NCBI GenBank assembly: GCA_003139695.1 | Contig: PLJM01000011.1 | Span: forward strand, 165,693 to 229,692 | Length of the DNA stretch: 64,000 nucleotides | From: Candidatus Dormiibacterota bacterium | GTDB taxonomy: Bacteria; Chloroflexota; Dormibacteria; Dormibacterales; Dormibacteraceae | Direction: 5' to 3' | Shown here: positions 50,161 to 59,440 of the stretch, one piece after another | How the letters are laid out: every line of letters starts with the position of its first letter | How positions within the stretch are numbered: the first letter of the stretch is position 1 | Position numbers and translations under genes: made by a program | The notes under the pieces: model-generated | Database searches by the model: none | Told to the model about the DNA's origin: nothing | What the model saw: the letters and a program-made list of their open reading frames with translations, nothing else

Positions 50161-50444
50161 TGCTCCACCTGGGTATTTGTTTTAACCAATTCCGCCCAGA
50201 CCTCAGGTCCTACAGACGTTTTGAGGGACCGCTCTAGGGCCCTTCGCTTGCGCGCGGTTTCGAGGCATGCGCTGGTCGAGTGGACGTATGCGCCGCGGCC
50301 CGGTGCCGCGCCTGTTCTGTCGACCATTGCGGTTCCGTCGGGGCCACGAACGACGCGAACCAGTGCCCCTTTGCCGGCTTCCTGGCGGCACGCGACGCAG
50401 GTGCGGACCGGCTCACGCGGTGGATTCGGCAACGACCTCGCCAT
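50157..50444 (-). CDS. ylxR: YlxR-family RNA-binding protein
   Basis: Small protein of about 95 residues between nusA and infB, its standard place. The signature is PVRTCVACRQEAGKGALVRVV followed by GRGAYVHSTSACLETARKRRALER. The family is implicated in RNA binding, and RnpM of Bacillus modulates RNase P. ATG 50444 lies inside the end of nusA. The stop codon is contributed by the repeat element downstream. Confidence 0.92.
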   Translation of the reverse strand: MARSLPNPPREPVRTCVACRQEAGKGALVRVVRGPDGTAMVDRTGAAPGRGAYVHSTSACLETARKRRALERSLKTSVGPEVWAELVKTNTQVEQ

Positions 50445-51438
50445 CGGCGTCGCTGGCCTTGATGTCGATACGAAAGCCTGTGAGCTTGGCCGCCAGCCGT
50501 GCGTTCTGCCCATCGCGGCCGATCGCCAGCGAGAGCTGCGCGCGCGGCACGAGGACCGTCGCCGTGCGTGTCATGCGATCGATGGTGACCGCGTCCGGTT
50601 TGGCCGGCCCGAGCGACGACGCTACAAACGCTTCCGCATCGTCAGACCAGGGGACGACGTCCACGTGTTCGCTGGCGAGCTCGCTGAGGATCGCGCGGTG
50701 GCGAACTCCCTTGGGCCCGACACACGCACCCACGGGGTCGAGTCCCACCTGGCTGGACGACACGGCGATCTTCGTGCGCAAGCCGGGCTCCCTCGCGATG
50801 CCGCGCACCTGCACGGTCCCAGCCTTGATCTCCGGTACCTCAGCCTCCAGCAGTCGATGCACGAACATCCGCGAAGCTCGCGAGACGCGGACCTGCGCCT
50901 GACGTGCGTTCCTCTGCGCTTCCATGAGCACCACCAGCACCGGTCGTCCCGGGATCAGCTGTTCGCCGGGAATCTGCTCTTCCGGAGGCATCACCCCCTC
51001 CGCACGACCGAGGTCCACGTAGACGGTGCCCATCTCAATTCGGTCCACCACACCGCTGGCAAGCTCACCCTTGTGCTCGGCCACATCCCGCAGCACCTTC
51101 TCGCGTTCGAGGTCGTGAATGTGGCGAAGCACAGCATGTTTCGCCGTCTGCGCTGCCAGGCGCTTGAAATCTTCGGATGGGAGCATCTCGACCATCTCGC
51201 TGCCATCAGTCCGCACGATACGGCTGCGGACCTCCAGTCCGCCGGTCTTGGTATCGAGCTTCACTGTGATCTCACCCGCCGGGCTGAATGCGCGCGCGTA
51301 CGCGATCGCCAGCGCACCTTCCACTGTGTGCAGCATCTCCTCGAAAGGAATGCCCACCTCGGCGCAAAGCGCGGTCAGCGCCTCGGCAAGGCTCTCCGTG
51401 GCCGGTTCAGAATGAGACCGCGAGCCTGCCCGCGACAA
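50413..51438 (-). CDS. nusA: Transcription termination/antitermination factor NusA
   Basis: RNA polymerase factor of about 341 residues: N-terminal polymerase-binding domain (FEEMLHTVEGALAIAYARAF), S1 domain (GVVDRIEMGTVYVDLG) and two KH domains (DPVGACVGPKGVRHRAI; LSLAIGRDGQNARLAAKLTG). No acidic C-terminal repeats. TTG 51438 has GGAG 5 bases upstream; TTG 51453 and GTG 51444 are alternatives. It overlaps rimP by 32 bases. Confidence 0.94.
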   Translation of the reverse strand: MSRAGSRSHSEPATESLAEALTALCAEVGIPFEEMLHTVEGALAIAYARAFSPAGEITVKLDTKTGGLEVRSRIVRTDGSEMVEMLPSEDFKRLAAQTAKHAVLRHIHDLEREKVLRDVAEHKGELASGVVDRIEMGTVYVDLGRAEGVMPPEEQIPGEQLIPGRPVLVVLMEAQRNARQAQVRVSRASRMFVHRLLEAEVPEIKAGTVQVRGIAREPGLRTKIAVSSSQVGLDPVGACVGPKGVRHRAILSELASEHVDVVPWSDDAEAFVASSLGPAKPDAVTIDRMTRTATVLVPRAQLSLAIGRDGQNARLAAKLTGFRIDIKASDADGEVVAESTA

Positions 51439-51877
51439 CGTCACTCCATGCAATGTGCATCACGACAGGTGCGCGGCCTCGAACACCCAGTGCTTGCACT
51501 GCTATGCCGGCGCCATCCACGGCGACCAGCTGACCCTCGACGACGGTGTCGGTATCACCGCTCCGATAGCGGATGTTGACTCGCTTGCCGCTGAAACGCT
51601 CGTAATCCGCCTGCGCGCGCAGCGGGCGTTCGGCGCCAGGCGAAGAGACCTCGAGGTTGTATGGCCCATCGATGAGCTCGGAATGTTCGATCAGCGGACC
51701 GGCAACGCGGCTCACCCTCTCGCAATCCTCGACGGTGATCGGCTCTGCGTGGTCGATCGAGACGCGAAGCGTGCGGCCCGCCTGCCCCGATTGGTCGAGT
51801 GAGTACAGCTCGTAACCCATGTGCTTCAGGGTGGGTTCGATCAACTCTTTGATTGACGATATGGGCCAGGTTGGCAT
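51407..51877 (-). CDS. rimP: Ribosome maturation factor RimP
   Basis: 30S assembly factor of 156 residues and first gene of the nusA operon. Features are LKHMGYELYSLDQSG, LRVSIDHAEPITVEDCERVS and the NLEVSSPGAERPLR loop. A 79-base gap separates it from secF and holds only a 6-bp hairpin (AATCCA/TGGATT); no clear promoter was found there. Confidence 0.93.
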   Translation of the reverse strand: MPTWPISSIKELIEPTLKHMGYELYSLDQSGQAGRTLRVSIDHAEPITVEDCERVSRVAGPLIEHSELIDGPYNLEVSSPGAERPLRAQADYERFSGKRVNIRYRSGDTDTVVEGQLVAVDGAGIAVQALGVRGRAPVVMHIAWSDVVAGRLAVSF

Positions 51878-51956
51878 GTGAGGTTTCTGAATCCAACGAT
51901 AGCTGGATTGAGTGCTTTCGCGCTAGGCCTGGCGCGCAGGACGCATCTTGAACCGA

Positions 51957-53057
51957 CTAGCGGACCGGTTGGAGCTTTCGCCAGACGACCAGCAAAGGCG
52001 AGGCGTTGAAGATCGAGCTGTAGGTGCCCGACACGATTCCGATCATCAGGGCCAGCGCAAAGCCCTTGAGCGTGTCTCCACCCGAGATTAGGATCGCGGC
52101 CAAGACGAGCACGACGGTGAAGCTCGTGATGATCGATCGGGCTGCGGTTTGCATGATGCTGAGGTTGACGACCTGTTCGAACGACAGCCGCTGGCTGACG
52201 CGCAGGTTTTCGCGAATCCTGTCGAACACGACGATGGTGTCGTGGACCGAGAAGCCCACCACTGTGAGCACAGCGGTCACGAACAGGGCGTCGATCTCGC
52301 CGATGCGATTGTGAAAGAACGTGCCGATGATCGAGAAGATTCCGGTGAGCACGAAGACGTCGTGCAGGAGGGCCGCGAGGGCCGAGCCGCCGAACTGAAA
52401 GCCGGCACGCCAGCCGCCCGGCACGTTGTGGAATCGCCAGGCCAGCAGCAACAGGATGCCAACCGACGCAGCCACGACTGCCAGCAGGGCTCGTGTGATC
52501 GTCTCACCAGCGATCGTCCCTCCCACCTCGATCACCGACGCAGCCTTGGTGTCCACCGGGCCGAGCTTGTTCTCAAGATCGCTGACCACGGACGCTTGCG
52601 CCGCTGGGCTCAAAGGGACGCCTCGGATGATGTAATTTCCCGCGCCGGCTGCGGGGATGACAGTGCCGTTGATCTTCTCGGCCGCGACGGCGTTCTCAAC
52701 CTGCGCCAGGCTCGGCTTATTGATGAAATGGAGCGTGAACTCGGTGCCGCCCGCAAAGTCGATCCCGAGCTCGAAGCCGCCTCCTGGCCGGGCCATCGAG
52801 ATGATGCCGGGGATGATGATGACCAGAGAGACGAGGAAAAAGATGTTGCGGCGGCTGACGATGTCGAGCTTTCGCACGCGAGGCTCGCGTGGAGGCGGCT
52901 CAGCCTTGACCGGCTCGGAAACGACCTCCTTCGGCTGCTCGGGCTCTTCCTCAAGCTCCTCCGCGTCATCTGGAGGGGGATTGTCCCCCCTTGGGCCGGC
53001 CGGCCTGGCGGAGCCAGTTCTGGGCGGACCCCCCTGCTCCTCAGGCGATTCGAGCAC
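51957..53057 (-). CDS. secF: Protein translocase subunit SecF
   Basis: RND-type partner of SecD that helps late steps of Sec export, 366 residues with six membrane spans. A long Pro/Glu-rich cytoplasmic N-terminal extension of about 65 residues comes first. Then come VSRRNIFFLVSLVIIIPGII, the GGFELGIDFAGGTEFTLHF signature region and DTIVVFDRIRENLR. The GTG start overlaps secD by 17 bases. Confidence 0.95.
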   Translation of the reverse strand: MLESPEEQGGPPRTGSARPAGPRGDNPPPDDAEELEEEPEQPKEVVSEPVKAEPPPREPRVRKLDIVSRRNIFFLVSLVIIIPGIISMARPGGGFELGIDFAGGTEFTLHFINKPSLAQVENAVAAEKINGTVIPAAGAGNYIIRGVPLSPAAQASVVSDLENKLGPVDTKAASVIEVGGTIAGETITRALLAVVAASVGILLLLAWRFHNVPGGWRAGFQFGGSALAALLHDVFVLTGIFSIIGTFFHNRIGEIDALFVTAVLTVVGFSVHDTIVVFDRIRENLRVSQRLSFEQVVNLSIMQTAARSIITSFTVVLVLAAILISGGDTLKGFALALMIGIVSGTYSSIFNASPLLVVWRKLQPVR

Positions 53058-54549
53058 GATCCACCCCTAGAAGGCCGGGCCGCCGGAACGCGTTCCAGTT
53101 GAGGACGATCGCCAGAAGGTTGTGCGTGACGACGATCGAGGACACCAGGCTCGCCACAACGCCGACGCCGAGCGTGATCGCGAAGCCCTGCACCGCAGGC
53201 GGCCCGACGAAGCCAAGGATCACGCAGGTCATGAACGTGGATGTGTTGGAGTCCCGAATGGCCGGCCACGCGCGCCGAACTGCAGCGTCGACGGCTGCGG
53301 GGATCGTACGGCCGGCTCTGACCTCCTCCTTGAAGCGTTCGAAAATCAGCACGTTGGCGTCGACGGCCATACCGACCGACAGGATGAACCCCGTGATGCC
53401 GGCCAGGGTTAATGTCACCGGCACCCATTTGAAGACGGCCAGGACGGCTGCGGCGTAGAACAGCAGCGCGATGCTCGCGAGAAGGCCGGGGATGCGGTAG
53501 TAGACGATCATGAAGACGACGATGATCGACAGTCCCAGGAGGCCTGCCGCGAGGCTGAGCTTCACGGATTCCGCACCGAGCGTGGAACCGATCTGCGTTA
53601 CACCAAGCACCTGCAGGTCAACCGGCAGCGAGCCTGAGTTGATGCCGGTGGCGAGGTCGACCGCGCTCGGCTGCGTGAAGCCCCCGCTGATGAAAGCCTG
53701 ACCCCCGAGGATCGGCTGGATGGTGTTCGCGTCGACCAGATACTTGGGACAGGTTGCGTCTGGTCCCTTGGTCGCCAGGCAATTCGGATCGTAGTTGCCC
53801 GACACCGTGTTCGCGTAGGTGGCGTCCTCCCAGTGGTTGATGTCGTTCTGAGTCAGGTCGAGCCAGATCGTGAGGTGGCGCTCGGGGCAGTTCGCGGTGG
53901 TCGAGGTGCTGGGATCGCCCGGGCATGCAGCCACATTGGCGGTGGTGAGCTTGCCGAAGAGGTCGGAGCCGGCTTGCGTGAAGTTCACGTTGACCACCCA
54001 CCCGATTCCGCTGGTTGGATCGATGCTCGCGCTGGCGCTCGCGATGGCGTCGCCCGTCAGCCCGGTGAGCTGGGGTCTGTAGCCGGGTGTGATACCTCCG
54101 GTTACCTTGGCGTCTGCAACCCATCTCGTGTAGACGAGCTTGGAGATCGCGCCAATGGTCTTCTGGGCCTGCTCGGCTGTGACTCCGGCAAGGTCGACGG
54201 TGATCCGATCGTTGTTGTTGCCGGCGCCACGCACCTCAGGCTCGCTCACGCCAAGGGCGTTGACGCGCTTGAGGATGACCGAGATGGTCCTCTGCTGAAC
54301 GTCGGCGCGCGACTGGCCGGCAGGGAAGTTGGTGAGCAGGTAGTCGATGTGCGTTCCACCGGACAGGTCCAGGCCCTTGTGGATGTAAATCTGCCAGCCG
54401 CCGAAGTTAGGGGGCAGGCCAGGCACGCTTCCGGTGAGCGGATAGTGGTTCACGATCCGGTAGATGTAGCCGGCCCCGTCGATGAAGACTGAGAACATCA
54501 GGATCGCGACGACGAGCAACCGGACGGGCCAGCTGAGGACTAACTGCAC
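53041..54549 (-). CDS. secD: Protein translocase subunit SecD
   Basis: Proton-motive-force-driven Sec accessory membrane protein, 502 residues. The first span is followed by the LDLSGGTHIDYLL segment of the P1 domain and a large extracytoplasmic region with VRGAGNNNDRITVDLAG. The C-terminal span cluster shows GFILSVGMAVDANVLIFER. GTG start. It lies 50 bases after ruvB in the same direction. Confidence 0.95.
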   Translation of the reverse strand: MQLVLSWPVRLLVVAILMFSVFIDGAGYIYRIVNHYPLTGSVPGLPPNFGGWQIYIHKGLDLSGGTHIDYLLTNFPAGQSRADVQQRTISVILKRVNALGVSEPEVRGAGNNNDRITVDLAGVTAEQAQKTIGAISKLVYTRWVADAKVTGGITPGYRPQLTGLTGDAIASASASIDPTSGIGWVVNVNFTQAGSDLFGKLTTANVAACPGDPSTSTTANCPERHLTIWLDLTQNDINHWEDATYANTVSGNYDPNCLATKGPDATCPKYLVDANTIQPILGGQAFISGGFTQPSAVDLATGINSGSLPVDLQVLGVTQIGSTLGAESVKLSLAAGLLGLSIIVVFMIVYYRIPGLLASIALLFYAAAVLAVFKWVPVTLTLAGITGFILSVGMAVDANVLIFERFKEEVRAGRTIPAAVDAAVRRAWPAIRDSNTSTFMTCVILGFVGPPAVQGFAITLGVGVVASLVSSIVVTHNLLAIVLNWNAFRRPGLLGVDRARIA

Positions 54550-54599
54550 AGCCCGAGAAGTCTACGTTCCGGCCAGTTGTTGATGCGCTCAGGCGCTCG

Positions 54600-55634
54600 C
54601 TAGAGTAGGCGGGTTTGCTGTGGTCCGGGGTCCGGCGGGACCAGGCCGAGGTGCCGGTAAGCGAGCTCGGTGGCGACCCGGCCTCTCGAGGTACGCGCCA
54701 GGAACCCGATCTGGATCAGGTATGGCTCGTGCACGTCCTCGATCGTCTCAGGTTCCTCCGAGAGGGAAGTGGCAATGGTGTCGAGCCCAACCGGCCCGCC
54801 CTTGAACTTGAGGATCAGCGTCTCCAGCAGCTGGCGGTCGAGCGGCTCCAGGCCCAGCTCGTCGATCTCGAGCATGCCCAGCGCCAGCCTCGTCGTGTCG
54901 ACGGTCGCGCGCCCATCGCCGCGCACCTGCGCGTAATCCCGCACGCGGCGGAGCAGCCGGTTCGCGATTCGGGGTGTGCCGCGCGCACGGCGTGCAATCT
55001 CTGCGACCGCGTCGTCGTGAATCTCGATGTCGAGGATGCGCGCCGACCTCCTCACGATGCTCTCGAGCTCCGCCTTGTTGTAAAAGTCCAGCCGGTAGAC
55101 GGCACCAAAGCGATCACGCAAAGGTCCGCTCAGCAATCCCTGCCTTGTGGTCGCGCCGACGCACGTGAAATGCGGCAGCGGCAGTGACGCGGCGCTCGCT
55201 CCCACGCCCTTGCCCAGCACTGCATCGAACCTGAAGTCCTCCAGAGCGGGGTACAGCGATTCCTCCACGACGCTGTTGAGCCGGTGGATCTCGTCGATGA
55301 AGAAGACGTCTCGAGTGTTGAGGTTCAGCAGGATCGAGCCCAGGGCGCCCTGGTGGTCGATGGCCGGCCCGGAGCTGACCTTGATCGCCACGCCGAGCTC
55401 GTTGGCGATGATGTGCGCGAGCGTGGTCTTGCCGAGCCCCGGCGGCCCGCTCAAAAGAACGTGCTCCACCGGCTCGCCTCGGCGTCGGGCCGCTTCGAGC
55501 AGGATGCTCAGGTTCTGCCGCACCTGCTCCTGGCCGACATACTCGGAAAGGAGGCGCGGGCGCAGCGTGAGGTCGTACTGGTCGTCATCTGCGCGCGGGT
55601 CGAGTATCGGCTCGTCGCCGGCTTTGCCCGTCAT
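54600..55634 (-). CDS. ruvB: Holliday junction branch-migration ATPase RuvB
   Basis: AAA+ motor of the RuvAB complex, 344 residues. [19 protein letters not shown], Walker [15 protein letters not shown], Walker [10 protein letters not shown] and the C-terminal winged helix ([16 protein letters not shown]) are all present. ATG overlaps the ruvA stop as ATGA. Despite the role in recombination, no LexA box was seen before ruvC. Confidence 0.97.
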   Translation of the reverse strand: MTGKAGDEPILDPRADDDQYDLTLRPRLLSEYVGQEQVRQNLSILLEAARRRGEPVEHVLLSGPPGLGKTTLAHIIANELGVAIKVSSGPAIDHQGALGSILLNLNTRDVFFIDEIHRLNSVVEESLYPALEDFRFDAVLGKGVGASAASLPLPHFTCVGATTRQGLLSGPLRDRFGAVYRLDFYNKAELESIVRRSARILDIEIHDDAVAEIARRARGTPRIANRLLRRVRDYAQVRGDGRATVDTTRLALGMLEIDELGLEPLDRQLLETLILKFKGGPVGLDTIATSLSEEPETIEDVHEPYLIQIGFLARTSRGRVATELAYRHLGLVPPDPGPQQTRLL

Positions 55635-56233
55635 CCGCTGCCTAGCGCCTTGAGCGCCGTCGCCAATGCCTCTTGCGTGGAGGGTGTCGATCTCCAGTCC
55701 ACCGACTCCAGGCCGGTCCGTGCCTCTTGCGACGAAAAGCCCAGGTTGCGCAGCGCTGACTCGACAGCTTTGGGAACGACACCATCGCCGGCGAGGGCAG
55801 CGGCCCGCGGAATCACCTCGACCTCCCCAAGCGCGTCGAGCCTTGGCTTCAGCTCGATGATGACCTTGGCGGCTGTGCGCGCTCCCACGCCATTGGCGCG
55901 ACGGATCGGAGCGGGATCTTCGCTGATGATGGCGCGCTTGAGAAGCTCCAGGCTGGCCGCGCTCAAGATGTTGAGGCCGACCTTCGGGCCGACTCCGTCC
56001 ACCTGGATCAACATCTCGAAAAGCTCGAGCTCCTCCACCGATGCGAATCCGTAAAGGGCGAGCTGATCTTCGCGGACAACTGTATGGATGTGAAGCTCGA
56101 ACTCACCGCCGGGTGCGGGAATCGTCTGCCGCGTCGTCGCACTGACGCTGACGAGGTAGCCCACGCCACCAACGTCGAGGACGACGAAGTCGGGTCCTGC
56201 GCGGCGGACCACGCCGCTCAAATGCGCGATCAA
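55631..56233 (-). CDS. ruvA: Holliday junction-binding protein RuvA
   Basis: Tetrameric junction-binding subunit of about 200 residues. The N-terminal OB-fold starts [25 protein letters not shown], helix-hairpin-helix motifs lie in [16 protein letters not shown] and [17 protein letters not shown], and domain III ends the protein. TTG 56233 overlaps the ruvC stop as TTGA. The frame extends far upstream but that part is not RuvA-like. Confidence 0.95.
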   Translation of the reverse strand: MIAHLSGVVRRAGPDFVVLDVGGVGYLVSVSATTRQTIPAPGGEFELHIHTVVREDQLALYGFASVEELELFEMLIQVDGVGPKVGLNILSAASLELLKRAIISEDPAPIRRANGVGARTAAKVIIELKPRLDALGEVEVIPRAAALAGDGVVPKAVESALRNLGFSSQEARTGLESVDWRSTPSTQEALATALKALGSG

Positions 56234-56724
56234 CGCGCGACCTGCGAGAGCTTGCGACTTCGCGCGTGGCACACGGCGATGGCGATCGCATCCATCGCGT
56301 GCGCATCGACACGGCCCTCGGGCACCTTCACCTGGGCGCCGAGCATGCGGGCGATCTGCGCCTTGTCGGCGTTGCCATAGCCGGTGAGAACCATCTTCAC
56401 CTGGCTCGGCTTGTACTCGAACACTGGCACTCCGCACTCTTCGAGCACCGCAAGAATGGCGCCACGCGCCTGCGCAACCCCGATCGCACTGGACGTGTTG
56501 CGGCCCATGAAGAGCTCTTCGAGCGACGCCTCCGAGGGCGGATGGTCGGCGAGGAGCTCGCGAAGATGCCGGGTGATGGCAAGCAGCCTTGCGCCGTCGC
56601 GTCCGGGCCGGGTGACGAGGGTGCTGCAGGAAAGGACGAGGCTGGAGCCGGAGAGGAGAGCGAATCCCGTGCCGGCGAGACCGGGATCGATTCCGAGAAT
56701 TAGTCCGTTTGCGGCGTCCGACAT
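56230..56724 (-). CDS. ruvC: Holliday junction resolvase RuvC
   Basis: RNase H-fold resolvase of 164 residues. Catalytic acidic residues are in LGIDPGLAGTGFAL, SLEELFMGRNTSSAIGVAQARG and the DAHAMDAIAIAVCH C-terminal motif. It is the first gene of ruvC-ruvA-ruvB. The yebC end with its duplication and inserted element lies just upstream. Confidence 0.96.
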   Translation of the reverse strand: MSDAANGLILGIDPGLAGTGFALLSGSSLVLSCSTLVTRPGRDGARLLAITRHLRELLADHPPSEASLEELFMGRNTSSAIGVAQARGAILAVLEECGVPVFEYKPSQVKMVLTGYGNADKAQIARMLGAQVKVPEGRVDAHAMDAIAIAVCHARSRKLSQVAR

Positions 56725-56742
56725 TTATCCATCTGGTTCTAC

Positions 56743-56771
56743 ACCTGTGCTGAGACGCGTTCAAGAACGTT
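56743..56771. repeat. 29-bp direct repeat, copy 1 (vestigial yebC 3' end)
   Basis: Identical over 29 bases to 56920-56948, the last codons of yebC. Read on the minus strand it also encodes NVLERVSAQ and V, followed by TAG. It looks like the original end of yebC, left behind when the intervening element arrived. Confidence 0.8.
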
Positions 56772-56773
56772 AT

Positions 56774-56891
56774 GCGCGGGTGAGGACTGAGGTCCTCCCC
56801 CGCGGGCCCCCTCCTGGGGTTTCTCCCCGCCACGACTGGGAGCCGTTTGGAAATGGGCGCTTGGGTGACGGCCGGAGTAAATCCGGCCTAC
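56774..56891 (-). mobile_element. Composite two-hairpin element (H1 + H2), MITE/REP-like
   Basis: H1: a long imperfect stem around GAGGAC/GTCCTC and CGCGGG/CCCGCG (56774-56805). Spacer. H2: GGCCGGA/TCCGGCC (56871-56889) with flanking GTGAC and TAC. The same order is found at 49961-50160. No ORF. It is flanked by the 29-bp direct repeats of the yebC end, as expected if it moved in. Confidence 0.6.
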
Positions 56892-56915
56892 TTGCGATGC
56901 GTCAACTAATTTCAT

Positions 56916-57671
56916 TCATACCTGTGCTGAGACGCGTTCAAGAACGTTTGTGGGGATATCAAAGTTGGCGTAGACCTGCTGGACGTCGTCGTCCTCTTCC
57001 AGTGATTCCATCATCCTGAGAACAGCTGAGGCCTTGTCCTCTCCCACTGCCACCGTCTGCTTCGGTTGCATGGTGATCTCGGCGTTGTCGATCGTGACCC
57101 CCATGCCCTCCATCGCGGCCTTGACCTTCTCAAAGGCGGCGGGCGGAGTGGTGACCTCGACCGACTTGCCTTCAACCTGGACGTCATCGGCCCCCGCTTC
57201 GATCGCCGCGAGGCCCACGTCTTCGGGGTCGTTCTTGCCGGCGTCGGCCGAGATGACACCCTTGCGCTCGAACATCCACCCCACCGAGTTGGACTCGCCA
57301 AGGTTGCCACCGAACTTGGACAGACGGTGCCGGATGGATGCGGAGGTGCGGTTGCGGTTGTCGGTGAAGGCGTCGACCATGACCGCCACGCCTGCGGGCC
57401 CATAGCCCTCGTAGCGAATCTCTTCCAGCTTCTCGCCCGCCAGCTCACCGGTGCCGCGCTTGATGGCGTTCTGGATCTTGTCGGTGGGCATGTTGATCTC
57501 CCGCGCTTTCTGCATCGCGAGTCGAAGGCGGAAGTTGCCGTCGACGTTGCCTCCCCCCTCCTTGGCCGCGATCAGGATCTCGCGACTGGCGCGGGTGAAG
57601 GCCTGGCCACGCTTGGCGTCAACGATCGCCTTCTTGTGCTTGATGCCCGCCCATTTCGAGTGGCCGGACAC
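56916..57671 (-). CDS. yebC: YebC/PmpR-family protein (TACO1 family)
   Basis: About 251 residues; family members act in translation of polyproline stretches or as regulators. It begins SGHSKWAGIKHKKAIVDAKRGQ and contains NMPTDKIQNAIKRGTGEL and EGYGPAGVAVMVDAFTDNRNRT. It lies directly upstream of ruvC as in many bacteria. Its last 10 codons are duplicated 177 bases downstream, with the hairpin element between. Confidence 0.95.
   Translation of the reverse strand: MSGHSKWAGIKHKKAIVDAKRGQAFTRASREILIAAKEGGGNVDGNFRLRLAMQKAREINMPTDKIQNAIKRGTGELAGEKLEEIRYEGYGPAGVAVMVDAFTDNRNRTSASIRHRLSKFGGNLGESNSVGWMFERKGVISADAGKNDPEDVGLAAIEAGADDVQVEGKSVEVTTPPAAFEKVKAAMEGMGVTIDNAEITMQPKQTVAVGEDKASAVLRMMESLEEDDDVQQVYANFDIPTNVLERVSAQV
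56920..56948. repeat. 29-bp direct repeat, copy 2 (current yebC 3' end)
   Basis: Partner of 56743-56771, period 177 bases, no mismatch over 29 bases. It lies inside the yebC coding sequence, 1 base before the TGA stop. Confidence 0.8.
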
Positions 57672-57717
57672 TTAGTTAGAGACTCCTGCGTGGGCTGCGA
57701 ACATTATTTCGACGATT

Positions 57718-58878
57718 CTATCTCACGCGAATTCGAACGAAATTTCTTTTGCCCGCCTGCAACACATCGTCATCCTTCAGCTTCGAGTCCGCACTCGCCT
57801 TCTCGCCGTTGATTCTTATCCCGCCCTGGTCGATGAGGCGCCGGGCATCGCCCCGGCTCTTGGCAAAACCGGCCTGGACGATCGACGAAACGAGGTCCGC
57901 GGGATTCTCGGCCGCGAGCTCGCTCATCTCTTCCGGCGCTTCGCGCTTGCGGAACCTGGCGTCGAATTCGGCCTCCGCTTTGCCGGCCCCATCGTCGCCG
58001 TACAACCGCTTGACGAGCTGCCTGGCGAGCGCCGCTTTCGCGTCCCGAGGCTTCAGCGCCAGCACCCGGTCGAGCTCGGGGCCGCTCAAACCTGAGACCA
58101 GACGAAGGTACTTCTCGGTCAGCGAGTCGGGGATCGACATCGTCTTCCCGTAGACCTCGGCCGGCGGCTCGGTAAGGCCGATGTAGTTGTTCAACGACTT
58201 GCTCATCTTCTGCGAGCCATCCAGCCCTTCGAGCAGCTGAAAGACCGCGATGTCTTGCGGTTCCTGACCATAAGCTTTCTGGATCTCGCGACCGAACAGC
58301 AGGTTGAACAGCTGGTCGGTGCCACCAATCTCGACATCGGCGCGTATCGCCACCGAGTCATAGGCCTGGTTGAACGGATACAGGATCTCGTGGGCGCCGA
58401 TTGGCGTTCCGGCCTTGAGCCGCTCGGCGAAGTCCTCGCGCTGAAGGACCTGCTGAAGAGTCGCCTTCCCCATGAGTCGCAGCACGTCGGCGGCGCCCAT
58501 CGCACCAAGCCACTCGGAGTTGCTGTGGACCTCGGTGCGCTCGCGGTCGAGCACGAGATAGATCTGTTCGAAATACGTTTTCGCATTCGCGTCGATCTGC
58601 TCGCGACTGAGGACTGGTCGAGTTTCCGAGCGCCCGCTGGGGTCGCCGATGAGCGCCGTGTAGTCGCCGACGATCAGCACCACCGTGTGGCCGTCATCCT
58701 GGAAGGCGCGAAGCGCATCGAGCACCACAAGGTGGCCGACGTGCAGGTCAGGCGCCGTCGGGTCGAGGCCCAGCTTTACCCGCAGCCTGTCGCCCCGCTC
58801 CAGGCGCGAGCGCAGGTGGTCTTCGACTTTGATTTCGACCGCCCGCTCGCGCAGGCGCTCGAAAAACTCCGAGCTCAC
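57718..58878 (-). CDS. tyrS: Tyrosyl-tRNA synthetase
   Basis: Class I synthetase, 386 residues. The HIGH-type motif reads HVGH at residues 46-49, and the KMSKS loop is in GSQKMSKSLNNYIGL. An S4 RNA-binding domain ends the protein (KSRGDARRLIDQGGIRINGE). It is of the shorter TyrZ-like or S4-containing type. GTG start. The gene stands alone between cvpA and yebC. Confidence 0.96.
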   Translation of the reverse strand: MSSEFFERLRERAVEIKVEDHLRSRLERGDRLRVKLGLDPTAPDLHVGHLVVLDALRAFQDDGHTVVLIVGDYTALIGDPSGRSETRPVLSREQIDANAKTYFEQIYLVLDRERTEVHSNSEWLGAMGAADVLRLMGKATLQQVLQREDFAERLKAGTPIGAHEILYPFNQAYDSVAIRADVEIGGTDQLFNLLFGREIQKAYGQEPQDIAVFQLLEGLDGSQKMSKSLNNYIGLTEPPAEVYGKTMSIPDSLTEKYLRLVSGLSGPELDRVLALKPRDAKAALARQLVKRLYGDDGAGKAEAEFDARFRKREAPEEMSELAAENPADLVSSIVQAGFAKSRGDARRLIDQGGIRINGEKASADSKLKDDDVLQAGKRNFVRIRVR

Positions 58879-58888
58879 ACCAACGCGC

Positions 58889-59440
58889 CTAGTTGACTGG
58901 GCTTTGGCTGAAGTAGATCTGAGGGTCGGCGGGCAGGGCGAGACCGAAGATGGTCACGATCGGCTTTCCGATCGCATTGGTCAATGGAACTCCGATGTGC
59001 GAGCCCTGGACGGCGTCGCGGATCGATTGCTGCAACGGGTCCAGCGCTCCGCCACCGAACGGTGTGCCGGCAGCGACGAGCTCGTTGGTGATGAGGACCG
59101 AAAGAATGACCGCGGTGAGGACGCCGATGATCACACCCAGGACGCGGTTGAACACAAGCGCCCCGACCTGGATCTGGCTGCTCGCCAGCTGTGCCGCCGC
59201 CTCGACGATGACGATGACCGCGATCACGATCCCGAAGAACCCGTAGATGCGCGCGTCAGGGGTTTCGAGGGTGGACGACTGCTGGAAGATGCCGGCAGCT
59301 TGCAGGCCCATGTTGGTGGCGCCGACGAACGCCAGGTAGAGAGCGATCAGGCCGATCACCCGGCGCAGCAGGCCGCCGAAGAACCCAAGTCCGGCGTACA
59401 CGATGACGAGCACGATCGGAAGCGCATCGAGCCAGGTCAC
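58889..59440 (-). CDS. CvpA-family membrane protein
   Basis: 183 residues with four hydrophobic segments: LDALPIVLVIVYAGLGFFGG, RRVIGLIALYLAFVGATNMG, FGIVIAVIVIVEAAAQLA and VLGVIIGVLTAVILSVLI. This matches the colicin V production protein family. The GTG start overlaps the pheT stop as GTGA, so it is translated with pheST. Function in this context is unknown. Confidence 0.8.
   Translation of the reverse strand: MTWLDALPIVLVIVYAGLGFFGGLLRRVIGLIALYLAFVGATNMGLQAAGIFQQSSTLETPDARIYGFFGIVIAVIVIVEAAAQLASSQIQVGALVFNRVLGVIIGVLTAVILSVLITNELVAAGTPFGGGALDPLQQSIRDAVQGSHIGVPLTNAIGKPIVTIFGLALPADPQIYFSQSPVN

Noticed and set aside
56725..56771. LexA box before ruvC
   Set aside because: The GAAC and GTTC words here are not arranged as GAAC-N4-GTTC; they belong to the yebC 3' duplication.
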